Numbered from the stretch's first letter, positions 1-6,560 are shown. The stretch is 6,635 nt of DNA from an uncultured Clostridiaceae bacterium (GCA_947175805.1 CAMWOF010000130.1:1-6635), one strand, 5' to 3'. Numbers and translations: made by a program. Notes: generated by a model from the letters alone, not told the origin.

Positions 1-802
1 CTTCCTCAGCACGTTTCGTAGCCTCGATAGCAGCCTGTCTGGCAGCCTCCTTCTCCGCTTCATCTATCTCAGGAGCTTTCTCCTCCTGTGGTGGTTCGGC
101 AGACGTTTCCGGCGCAGATGCCTCACCTGCACTGTCATCATCATCAAAATCAATATTATAAAGGCTCTTTACATCCTGCTCTCCTGCACCGCTTTGTTTA
201 ATTGGTACAACGCTGATTAAATTACCATCATCATCCACATTTTTCTTTGGTGCCTCAGCTGTATCTGACGTCGGAGCTGCTGCCTCCCATCCGCTGTTTG
301 ACTCCGCCTGGGAAGCACTCGAAAAGCTGTCCTCCTGAATAGACGTAACAGGCGCACCCAGTCCGGATATTCCAAGACCTTCATCTGCGCTGCCTCCTCC
401 TAAGCCGCCTGCAAGGCTGTCACCGGAAGCTGCACCGCCCATCAGGGAACCACCCTCTGTGGCCACATTGCCCAACGTAGCGCCTGCCTGTTGCTCAAGT
501 CCGCCTCCAAGACCACCTAATCCTGCTGATGAAACAGGCTGTGCATCAGGTGTCTCAGCTGCCGGAGCCGCAGATTCTACAGGTTCCGGTTCTCCTGCCT
601 GCTTACGGCGTTTTTTCTCCTCCAGCTTCTGCAAATCCTCTGCAGATAATGTCTTAAACTGCGGCTTTCCTCCCCCTGCATCCGCGCCGGCACCACCGTT
701 CCCGGTTACGCCCTGCTCTTTTTTAAGTTTTTCTTCCTTTTCTGCCTTCTCCTTCTCAACCTGAGCCCGGATAGCAGCAATCATAGCTTCTCTTTGATCC
801 AT
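1..802 (-). CDS. Disordered, charged, Gly/Ala-rich hypothetical protein (N-terminal part; runs off left edge)
   Basis: An open frame runs from an ATG at 802 to the left edge without a stop, giving 267 codons of an incomplete gene. I do not recognise the family. Residues 4-31 form a Lys/Glu-rich helix likely to be a coiled coil, and 51-68 are a second charged segment (LSAEDLQKLEEKKRRK). Residues about 92-150 are rich in Gly, Ala and Leu (GLGGLGGGL, AGGLGGG), and 216-223 include a run of aspartates. The visible end (about 238-267) becomes helical and Glu/Ala/Lys-rich again. There is no signal peptide or membrane segment, so the visible part looks cytoplasmic and largely disordered. It follows the TPR/acidic-repeat gene after 132 bp with no terminator between, so cotranscription is likely. 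The start is only fairly secure: the best Shine-Dalgarno (AAAGGAG, 819-825) lies 16 nt upstream, longer than usual, and no in-frame alternative with better spacing is visible. Confidence 0.8.
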   Translation of the reverse strand, partial: MDQREAMIAAIRAQVEKEKAEKEEKLKKEQGVTGNGGAGADAGGGKPQFKTLSAEDLQKLEEKKRRKQAGEPEPVESAAPAAETPDAQPVSSAGLGGLGGGLEQQAGATLGNVATEGGSLMGGAASGDSLAGGLGGGSADEGLGISGLGAPVTSIQEDSFSSASQAESNSGWEAAAPTSDTAEAPKKNVDDDGNLISVVPIKQSGAGEQDVKSLYNIDFDDDDSAGEASAPETSAEPPQEEKAPEIDEAEKEAARQAAIEATKRAEE

Positions 803-828
803 ATCTCGCTTGCCAATGCTCCTTTCCT

Positions 829-851
829 GCCGGATTTCATTTTTATCCGGC
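829..851 (-). other. Perfect 7-bp stem-loop upstream of the left-edge gene
   Basis: GCCGGAT (829-835) and ATCCGGC (845-851) are perfect inverted complements around a 9-nt A/T-rich loop. In the minus-strand transcript the hairpin ends three bases before the AAAGGAG ribosome-binding sequence. No U-tract follows, so it does not look like a rho-independent terminator. It could be an mRNA processing or stability element, a translation-modulating leader structure, or a protein-binding dyad. The arms are seen directly; any function is inference. Confidence 0.5.
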
Positions 852-934
852 AATATCTGTTGTCATTTCTCTTTTGCACAGCCATGTCTTTTACATATCT
901 TTCTTCTCTCTGACACAACTGCACGCTTAATAAA

Positions 935-3634
935 TCATCTTCTTTCTTTTAATTGTTGCAGAATCTCCCTCTTGTATGCATCTAACGTCAGCTTATTTTT
1001 CAAATGCTCTCTTAATTGTGTCTGTGGCAAAAAATCCATCTCTGTTCGCTTGGATGGCTTGTTATCCAGTTGTTTTTTCTTCTCCGGCAGCTCCTCCTCC
1101 AGCAGCTGCCTATCGCCATCCTCTGCATTATCATCTGTTTCAGGTATTCCCTTTTTTACCTCCTGCTGTACCAAGGAAGCCTGTTCTCTCACTGTCTCAA
1201 AGGAATTTTCAAACAGCACCTTTACATCGGGTTCTTCTGTTTTTACCTCGGACACCGTCTTAGAAAAAGGCTTCTCCAATGCCGGCGGCTCCGTATCCTT
1301 TTTCTTTATATCCATGTCAAAGGCTTCAAAAAGATTGTTTACCTTCTGGCTGTTCCAATCATTCACACCGGTCTGCACGCTGGCAAGAAGATTTTCAGCC
1401 TCCTTAAGCAGCCGTTCTTCCCTCTCAAACTGCTGTGCAAGCCGTTCCTCCTCCTGCTTCAACAAGGCATCGTATTCGTCAAATGCCTGCTGGTGTTTAT
1501 CCGCCTTCTTCATCTCACCGGATTCTGTATATGCTCCATAGCCATACTCTGAGGATTCCTCCGGCGCATCATAAGCACCCGGTTCTTCAGAAATTTCATA
1601 ACCATATTCCGGCATTTCCTCCGATTCCTCATAGACCTCTGGCTCCTCTGCCGTGTCATACTCATATTCCGTGGTCTCCGGCTCCTCTGCCGTATCATTC
1701 TCATATTCCGTAGTCTCCGGCTCCCCTGTAATCTCATACTCAAAGGATTCCTTCGGCGGTCCATAGTGATATTCACGGAATTCACCCGGTGATTCACCGC
1801 TATATTCCAAAGTATCCTCCGGATACCCCGCGGTCTCATTGTTATATCCCGATGCGTCATCCGCATCGCCTACAGTTTCATCGCTATATTCTGATGCTTC
1901 CTCCGCATACCCCGCGCGCTCATCGCTATATCCCGATGTGTCATCTGCATCGCCTGCAGTCTCATCGCTATATCCCGATGCAACATCTGCATCGCCTACG
2001 GCTTCAGCGCTATATTCTGATGTTTCCTCCGCATCGCCTGCGGTCTCATCGCTATATTCTGACGTGTCATCTGAATCGCCTGTGGTCTCATCGCTATATC
2101 CCGATGCGTCATCCGCATCGCCTGCGGTCTCAGCGCTATATTCTGATGCATCATCCGCATCACCTATGGCCTCATCGCCATATTCTGATAATTCCCCTTC
2201 TTCACCATAATCATATGCCAATGAATCTTCCGATACTTCATAATCATATTCGGCATTGTTCTCTGGCTCCCCTTCACTTTCGTATTCTGAGACTGCCTCT
2301 CCATGATCACCGTACTCTGAGGACACTTTCTCTGCTTCATAGCCATACTCTGTTGATGCTTCTGCAGTATCGTAATCCTCCGATGCGTCCTCATCCTCCG
2401 ATACTTCTGTCATATCCCCGGAATCCTGCGTTACCGCCTCTGCCTCACTGTCTGTCAGCTTCGCCTCTGCCGTCTCTGTCTCTATAGCCCTATCCTCTAT
2501 CTTCGTCTCTGCTGCCTTTTCCTCCGGCTTCGTCTCTGCTGCTCCTGTCTCTGCAGCTCTATCCTCTATCTTCGTCTCCGTTGCCTTTTCCTCGGGCTTC
2601 GTTTCTGCCGTCTCTGTCTCTGCAGCCCTATCCTCTATCTTCGTCTCTGCTGCCTTTTCCTCCGGCTTTGTCTCTGCCGTTCCTGTCTCTGCAGCCCTAT
2701 TCTCTATCTCCGTCTCTGCTGCCTTTTCTTCCGGCTTCTTCTCTGTCCCTTCTGCCTTCGCTGCCTTTTCATCTGTTTTACCGGCATCCTTCTTATCCTG
2801 CTTTGCCTGCTTTCGTTCAGCCTTTGCCGCCGCCCGCTTCTCCGCCTTTTCCCTGCGTTTCTGGGACCATTTATCCATCTTTATTTTTAACATGTAGGAC
2901 TGATCATCCTGAGCATCATAATCGTCTGCCATCAGGACAATCTCCGGCTCCTTCGGATACATTCTGAAATAATCCTGCTCTAATAACGACTCCTCCAGCG
3001 CATCTATCTGGGCGTCATGCTTCAAAACAGAAGTATCCGGGTAGGTATACAGCTCTTTTTCTATATTTTCTATTTCAATTAACTGCTCAATCTGTTCTTT
3101 ATATATGGAATCCCGAAAGGTATCCTTCCAATATTGATATTCCTCATCAAACCGTGTCTGGTCTCCCATCAACCGGTAAATCTTCATAAATTCAAAGGCT
3201 AACTCGTCCGAACGATCCGGCGTGTGCATCGGGGCTAAGGCATCATACAGGACTTGAGCAGGACTGTGCTTGCTTCTTGCCATATGATAATTCAGCCAGC
3301 ACAAGTCATGATCCTCCTCACCGGCATTAAACACGTATTGTTCATAGTATTTCTCTGCCAGTGCAAGCTCTCCTGTCTCCAGATACAGCATAATCAAGTC
3401 GTAATCTATCCTGTTACCCTCCGGCGCCATTTTATGTGCATTAATGAGTGCATATCTTGATTCTTCATAATTCTTTGTGTACAGAAGAACCTCACCACAA
3501 ATCCGCGCAAACTGAGAGTTAAAGGTCTTGGACAAATCCTGTTGCCTGATTAGTACCAGTGCCTTTTCATATTCCTTATCTTCTGCATATTGCTTTATCT
3601 GATTAATATCAGCAACCCTGATGCCCGTACCCAA
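935..3634 (-). CDS. TPR-like protein with long acidic Tyr-rich tandem-repeat region and coiled-coil C-terminus (hypothetical)
   Basis: I do not recognise a named family. Numbering from a TTG start at 3634 gives 899 residues; an in-frame ATG at 3667 would add 11. Residues about 8-195 are paired amphipathic helices resembling TPR repeats (for example YEKALVLI, ALAEKYYEQY), a fold that usually binds protein partners. Residues 250-282 are strongly basic (SQKRREKAEKR). Then come four 23-residue Glu/Lys/Thr repeats (300-391), an acidic Tyr-rich stretch, ten 14-residue repeats with SEY or SGY cores (477-616), and 13-residue EYE..EEPE repeats (632-668). Residues about 714-753 are a predicted coiled coil (EEERLAQQFERE), and the C-terminus (868-899) is a basic amphipathic helix. 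No signal peptide or membrane helix is seen, so a cytoplasmic scaffold or adaptor is plausible but unproven. The TTG start is preferred because GGAGGAG lies 8 nt before it, while the ATG has no Shine-Dalgarno. It has its own promoter at 3696-3724. Confidence 0.85.
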   Translation of the reverse strand: MGTGIRVADINQIKQYAEDKEYEKALVLIRQQDLSKTFNSQFARICGEVLLYTKNYEESRYALINAHKMAPEGNRIDYDLIMLYLETGELALAEKYYEQYVFNAGEEDHDLCWLNYHMARSKHSPAQVLYDALAPMHTPDRSDELAFEFMKIYRLMGDQTRFDEEYQYWKDTFRDSIYKEQIEQLIEIENIEKELYTYPDTSVLKHDAQIDALEESLLEQDYFRMYPKEPEIVLMADDYDAQDDQSYMLKIKMDKWSQKRREKAEKRAAAKAERKQAKQDKKDAGKTDEKAAKAEGTEKKPEEKAAETEIENRAAETGTAETKPEEKAAETKIEDRAAETETAETKPEEKATETKIEDRAAETGAAETKPEEKAAETKIEDRAIETETAEAKLTDSEAEAVTQDSGDMTEVSEDEDASEDYDTAEASTEYGYEAEKVSSEYGDHGEAVSEYESEGEPENNAEYDYEVSEDSLAYDYGEEGELSEYGDEAIGDADDASEYSAETAGDADDASGYSDETTGDSDDTSEYSDETAGDAEETSEYSAEAVGDADVASGYSDETAGDADDTSGYSDERAGYAEEASEYSDETVGDADDASGYNNETAGYPEDTLEYSGESPGEFREYHYGPPKESFEYEITGEPETTEYENDTAEEPETTEYEYDTAEEPEVYEESEEMPEYGYEISEEPGAYDAPEESSEYGYGAYTESGEMKKADKHQQAFDEYDALLKQEEERLAQQFEREERLLKEAENLLASVQTGVNDWNSQKVNNLFEAFDMDIKKKDTEPPALEKPFSKTVSEVKTEEPDVKVLFENSFETVREQASLVQQEVKKGIPETDDNAEDGDRQLLEEELPEKKKQLDNKPSKRTEMDFLPQTQLREHLKNKLTLDAYKREILQQLKERR
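1631..1741 (-). repeat. 39-bp in-frame tandem repeats (EYE..EEPE units)
   Basis: Two clear 39-bp copies and a shorter partial copy lie in the C-terminal part of the repeat gene. They encode units of the form EYENDTAEEPETT, EYEYDTAEEPEVY and the shorter EYEITGEPETT. The two full copies are nearly identical in DNA, which suggests recent duplication. The more diverged Tyr/Glu/Pro-rich text on the 3' side (to about 1530) looks like older decayed copies. Confidence 0.7.
1787..2206 (-). repeat. 42-bp tandem repeat array, 10 units (14-residue acidic SEY/SGY repeat)
   Basis: Ten consecutive 42-bp units encode 14-residue repeats of the consensus GDADDASEYSDETA, alternating between SEY and SGY. Fixed positions are the leading Gly (all units), the Tyr at position 9 (all units) and mostly acidic positions 2, 4, 5 and 12. 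The first unit (GEEGELSEYGDEAI) and the last (GYPEDTLEYSGESP) are the most diverged, as expected at the edges of an expanding array. The period is a multiple of three, so gain or loss of units keeps the frame open. Confidence 0.88.
2462..2737 (-). repeat. 69-bp tandem repeat array, 4 units (23-residue KPEEKAAET repeat)
   Basis: Four head-to-tail 69-bp units each encode 23 residues of the form KPEEKAAETKIEDRAAET followed by ETAET or a close variant. DNA identity between units is high by eye, with only a handful of changes per unit, so the duplication is recent. The encoded text is helix-prone and alternates Glu with Lys/Arg, unlike the purely acidic 42-bp array that follows in the same protein. 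Confidence 0.88.
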
Positions 3635-3642
3635 AATCTTCA

Positions 3643-3649
3643 CTCCTCC
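3643..3649 (-). promoter_or_regulatory. Ribosome-binding site that sets a TTG start at 3634
   Basis: The minus strand reads GGAGGAG here, followed by 8 nt and then TTG in frame with the large repeat protein. The upstream in-frame ATG at 3667 is preceded only by AT-rich sequence with no Shine-Dalgarno and lies only about 22 nt after the predicted transcription start. This favours the TTG as the true start. Confidence 0.6.
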
Positions 3650-3670
3650 ATGCAGCAATTTCACCATTCT

Positions 3671-3699
3671 AAATAATTAGCTGAATTCCCTAATTATTT
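3671..3699 (-). promoter_or_regulatory. Perfect 10-bp inverted repeat over the -10 / transcription start (possible operator)
   Basis: AAATAATTAG (3671-3680) and CTAATTATTT (3690-3699) are perfect inverted complements separated by 9 bases. One arm overlaps four bases of the predicted -10 hexamer at 3696-3701, and the predicted transcription start falls in the spacer near 3689. That position is typical of a repressor operator for a dimeric DNA-binding protein. It could also form a weak AT-rich hairpin at the 5' end of the mRNA. It is a poor terminator candidate for the rhomboid gene because the stem lacks GC and no U-tract follows. The symmetry is observed; the operator role is inferred. Confidence 0.5.
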
Positions 3700-3724
3700 T
3701 ATCACATTTATACAATATTTACAA
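3696..3724 (-). promoter_or_regulatory. Sigma-70-type promoter for the TPR/acidic-repeat gene
   Basis: On the minus strand TTGTAA (-35, 3719-3724) is followed by a 17-bp spacer and TAAAAT (-10, 3696-3701). The three bases directly before the -10 are TGA, matching the extended -10 pattern TGn. The -35 matches the TTGACA consensus at 4 of 6 positions and the -10 matches TATAAT at 5 of 6. Transcription should begin near 3689. The -35 abuts the stop codon of the rhomboid gene, so the large repeat gene can be expressed independently of the upstream operon. Confidence 0.65.
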
Positions 3725-3725
3725 C

Positions 3726-4724
3726 TTAAAAGCCTATTTTTTTATCTGCTGTTTTCATATAGCACTGACAAAGGAACGCAAACAACAGACCGGCGCAAAA
3801 CCCACATACATGGGCAGCATTGTCCACCTGTGGGGCTAACATGCCCTGAACAAGCGATAATCCGAAAAAAATCACCAGACGCCTCAGTGTAAACCTCTTT
3901 TCCCTGCCCCGGCAGACAATCATCATTCCCGTCATCGCACCCAGCACCCCCATAATCGCACCGGATGCCCCGATGCAGATTGCGCTGTCCAGCGTTGCAT
4001 AATGGTAGACCATCGAACCAAGGGAAGCTGCAAAGCCGGTGGTGAAATAAAGTAATAAATATTTGACATGCCCCAGACATTCCTCCATGTTGTTGCCAAC
4101 AAAAAACAAGAGCAGCATATTACCGTATATATGGGAGACATCCGCATGTAAAAACATGCAGGTAATCAACCTGTACCATTCCTGAAATCCAATCACCCTG
4201 CTCCAATCCAGGCCGAAATCATACATAACCTGCTCTGATGCCCTAATATCCAGAACATGCCGCATGAGCACAAAAACAAGAAGGTTGCATATAACCAGCA
4301 GAACATTTATATATGGCAGAAAACGAATTCTATTCTCTGCCTTCTGGCACTCCTGCTCCAGAGATGAGAACAGACCGTCAAAATCCTGGGGCTGATCTTC
4401 AAATACATAGATTCTTCCCGTATCCCTTGCAATCAGCCAGATTCCAAACACTCTTTCTGCCAGCTTAAGCTCCTCCCGGAACATACCATCCGGCGTAAAA
4501 CACAAGTTCAAAAACTGTACGGTTTTGCCGGTAATCTTCTCATAGGACTGCTTTAGGCTTTCCGTGACCTGCACATAGGAATCCTCTGGTATCCTCCTGT
4601 TATATTCAGTAAGCAAAATCAAATATATCGTTTCCGGAGTCTCCCTGCACATTACAACACTTGCCGCCTCATGCACAACCATATATCCTTTTATCTGCAA
4701 AAACATTTTTGCCTTATCAATCAT
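3726..4724 (-). CDS. Rhomboid family intramembrane serine protease with soluble N-terminal domain
   Basis: This 332-residue protein should cleave transmembrane substrates within or near the membrane. About 135 residues come before the first membrane helix and form a soluble, presumably cytoplasmic domain I cannot name. Six hydrophobic segments follow, at about 137-155, 199-213, 220-240, 249-270, 282-297 and 302-322. Family motifs are intact: WYRLIT (183-188), H198 and N202 of the HxxxN motif in helix 2, the nucleophile Ser254 in GASGA, and the general base His305 followed by the GxxxG of helix 6 (G308, G312). An active protease is expected. The ATG overlaps the TGA of the HAD phosphatase gene by 4 bp (ATGA), with GGAG 10 nt upstream, so the two are translationally coupled. 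Substrates cannot be read from the sequence. Confidence 0.93.
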   Translation of the reverse strand: MIDKAKMFLQIKGYMVVHEAASVVMCRETPETIYLILLTEYNRRIPEDSYVQVTESLKQSYEKITGKTVQFLNLCFTPDGMFREELKLAERVFGIWLIARDTGRIYVFEDQPQDFDGLFSSLEQECQKAENRIRFLPYINVLLVICNLLVFVLMRHVLDIRASEQVMYDFGLDWSRVIGFQEWYRLITCMFLHADVSHIYGNMLLLFFVGNNMEECLGHVKYLLLYFTTGFAASLGSMVYHYATLDSAICIGASGAIMGVLGAMTGMMIVCRGREKRFTLRRLVIFFGLSLVQGMLAPQVDNAAHVCGFCAGLLFAFLCQCYMKTADKKIGF

Positions 4725-5365
4725 GAAATATACTCCATCAGTTCAAGGGGTGCATCAATCAAATCCGATGCGCCGTGCCGTTTTAGGGTATCCCTGTCCC
4801 TAAAGCCCCACGTAACGCCGATATGCCTTACACCTGCATTTGCCGCAGTCTCAATATCAGTTTCGGAATCTCCCACATATATTACCTCAGATTTATCCGC
4901 CTCCAGCAGCGACAGTGCCTCATATACAGTATACGCTGCAGGCTTTTTTCTGATTCTGTCAGATTCCCCAATTGCAACCGATATCAGCCCTGGAAAATAA
5001 AACTCTGCCAGTTCTTTTACTGCCCGGTCAAACTTATTTGATACAATCGCCAGCTTAATTCCGCTCTCATACAGACGGGACAGTAAATCAGAAATCCCCG
5101 GATACGGGCAGGTTTTATCCTGCTTATGCAAAGAATAATATGACTTAAAATCCGACAGGCATGCCTGAATCTCATCAGAGGATGTCCCCTGCGGCACTGC
5201 CCTGTCCATCAGTGTGGCAACCCCATTACCTACGAAACGCCTGACCTCCTCTATGCTCCTCAATGGAAAATTGTTTTTTTCCAGGGAAAAATTCACCGCA
5301 TCCGTCAAATCCTCCAGCGTATTTAACAATGTACCGTCTAAATCAAAAATGCATGCCTTAATCAT
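4721..5365 (-). CDS. HAD-superfamily hydrolase, phosphoglycolate phosphatase type (subfamily IA)
   Basis: A 214-residue cytoplasmic phosphatase of normal length for this group. HAD motif I is FDLDGTLLNT with nucleophile Asp8 and acid/base Asp10; motif II is Ser109 in VSNK; motif III is Lys141 followed by Pro142; motif IV is GDSETD with Asp166 and Asp170 for magnesium binding. The helical cap lies between motifs I and II (about 16-85), as in subfamily IA. The TWGFR sequence near 185-189 is typical of Gph and PpaX-like enzymes. The substrate could be 2-phosphoglycolate or another small phosphate ester, or pyrophosphate; sequence alone does not decide, so I give no gene symbol. The ATG is preceded by GGGGAGG with a 4-nt gap. 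It is the first gene of an operon with the rhomboid protease. I found no convincing promoter in the short space after the upstream terminator. Confidence 0.92.
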   Translation of the reverse strand: MIKACIFDLDGTLLNTLEDLTDAVNFSLEKNNFPLRSIEEVRRFVGNGVATLMDRAVPQGTSSDEIQACLSDFKSYYSLHKQDKTCPYPGISDLLSRLYESGIKLAIVSNKFDRAVKELAEFYFPGLISVAIGESDRIRKKPAAYTVYEALSLLEADKSEVIYVGDSETDIETAANAGVRHIGVTWGFRDRDTLKRHGASDLIDAPLELMEYIS

Positions 5366-5414
5366 CGTGCCTCCCCTTACAATCCCACGGTTTCGGATAT
5401 ATTACTATGAAAGT

Positions 5415-5441
5415 AAAAAAAGGCTGCCTCTCGGACAGCCT
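5415..5441 (-). terminator. Rho-independent terminator after the YbjQ-family gene
   Basis: The minus-strand transcript folds AGGCTGTC against GGCAGCCT (8 bp with one G-U pair, 5-nt loop) and is followed directly by a run of T. It begins about 18 nt after the stop codon of the YbjQ-family gene and separates it from the HAD-rhomboid operon. An A-run also precedes the stem, so the structure could work on the plus strand too, but no plus-strand gene uses it. Confidence 0.88.
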
Positions 5442-5458
5442 CATTTTTTCAGCGCATA

Positions 5459-6553
5459 TTAGTTAACGTCAAATACCTGTTCTATTTTTTCAATGACGGT
5501 GGCTGTCATATCACCTCTGGTCTTTTCATATTGCAGCGCAGATTCCATAATCTCCAAAAGCTCCATTCTGAGTCCTGCGTCAATCTGCTTAATATTTTCC
5601 ATAAGTACATCCTTCATCTCTGTGACATTTTTCTTTGTCTTCATCTTATCCAGCATTGCCTCATGATCAAAGGAAGTATTGCTCTTTAAGTCTTTTTCCT
5701 TCCTCTGGCATACGGAACACTCCTCTGCACCGGCACCGTTAATATGACCACAATTACATGTCCACGTTGAGCCATCTGACTTAAACTTCTCAAATGCATC
5801 CAGTCCCCGCTTCTTCTTCAGGGCAGCGAAGCTCTGTGGTGAAAGGCTGACATTAATCGGTGTATCCGTACACATAAACACACCCTTGCCAGTAACATAC
5901 TTCTGAACCGTCACCTTTGCATCCTTCAGCATCTTTATGTACTTCTCTTCCAACTTGCACTCTATAAAATCAGCCTCAAGCAACGTGATATTATTCTTCG
6001 CAAATACAAAATCCAGACCCTGGAGCACAACCTTCTCGTCATAGAAGTTGGTCAGCGCTACATCCGCTCTGATTGCCTTCACCTCATCCATGTTGTAATT
6101 GTAAAAATCTGTAGCAATTTTAACAACGCCTTCTTCAGACTCAAGCCGAACCTGCACAGGTCTCGGAATCATTCTTGTATAATAATTGCTTACATACAGC
6201 CTATTGGTAATTGCTTCCTTTTTTTCAAGCTGACGCAGCCTGACCGCTGTACCTGAAGCAACCGTACCGATGGAGCTGCTGGCAAATTCCGTATAGTTCA
6301 AAGCAACTCCGACAATTGCATTTGCTCCCATCTTAAGCGCTGCCTTACACAGCTTGTCTAACGCCGTATCGCTGGCATGCTGCAGCTTGTTTGTAAATGT
6401 GGTGCTCTCCTGAGCTGTCATCTCTGTAATGTTGGACAAAAGGCTGGAGCCCAATGCAATCTGACCGCTCACAAACCCTAAATACTCTACAATCTCATAG
6501 CCCTCAAAGGTTGAGCCTGTAGTCATCTTAATATCCATTGCTACTTGTTTCAT
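5459..6553 (-). CDS. YbjQ-family (DUF74) protein with RanBP2-type zinc ribbon
   Basis: A 364-residue protein from the ATG at 6553. Residues about 10-106 match the YbjQ/DUF74 family: TTGSTFEGYEIVEYLGFVSG near the start, then the hallmark MGANAIVGV (75-83). Small YbjQ proteins of about 100 residues form pentamers, and their 'heavy-metal-binding' label is weakly founded. Residues about 117-235 are a mixed, probably beta-rich region I cannot assign. Residues 264-282 form a zinc ribbon, W-x-C-x-C-G-x2-N-x6-C-x2-C (W264, C266, C268, N272, C279, C282), close to the RanBP2 type. The tail (about 298-364) is helical. No signal peptide or membrane helix is present. An in-frame GTG at 6559 would add two residues but sits 1 nt from the GGAGG, whereas the ATG has an ideal 7-nt gap. 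Monocistronic: promoter at the right edge, terminator just downstream. Function unknown. Confidence 0.87.
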   Translation of the reverse strand: MKQVAMDIKMTTGSTFEGYEIVEYLGFVSGQIALGSSLLSNITEMTAQESTTFTNKLQHASDTALDKLCKAALKMGANAIVGVALNYTEFASSSIGTVASGTAVRLRQLEKKEAITNRLYVSNYYTRMIPRPVQVRLESEEGVVKIATDFYNYNMDEVKAIRADVALTNFYDEKVVLQGLDFVFAKNNITLLEADFIECKLEEKYIKMLKDAKVTVQKYVTGKGVFMCTDTPINVSLSPQSFAALKKKRGLDAFEKFKSDGSTWTCNCGHINGAGAEECSVCQRKEKDLKSNTSFDHEAMLDKMKTKKNVTEMKDVLMENIKQIDAGLRMELLEIMESALQYEKTRGDMTATVIEKIEQVFDVN

Positions 6554-6560
6554 ATTCACG

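Noticed and set aside
781..840. A 19-codon minus-strand frame (ATG at 840) overlapping the start of the left-edge gene
   Set aside because: It has no ribosome-binding site, begins inside the hairpin loop, and could be chance. Noted only as a possible leader peptide.
810..1552. Plus-strand frames of 178 and 243 codons opposite the C-terminal part of the repeat gene
   Set aside because: The translations are rich in Ser, Phe, Leu and Cys with no recognisable domain, and they sit opposite a well-supported coding region. They look like shadows.
1787..2206. Regular 42-bp spacing considered as a CRISPR array
   Set aside because: There are no unique spacers between constant repeats; the units are contiguous, diverge gradually and stay in one reading frame, so this is a coding tandem repeat.
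1789..2487. Long plus-strand frames across the repeat region, including 1839-2210 with a clean 14-residue period
   Set aside because: They are the antisense of the 42-bp array. The repeat lacks stop triplets in several frames by composition, and the period simply mirrors the minus-strand gene. No ribosome-binding site or promoter is visible for them.
3671..3699. Inverted repeat considered as the terminator of the HAD-rhomboid operon
   Set aside because: The stem is almost wholly A/T and is not followed by a T-run, so it would terminate poorly. Its overlap with a good promoter makes an operator reading more likely.
5366..5414. Promoter for the HAD-rhomboid operon directly after the terminator
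   Set aside because: Weak -10-like AT sequences are present, but none has an acceptable -35 at 16-18 bp, so I do not call one.
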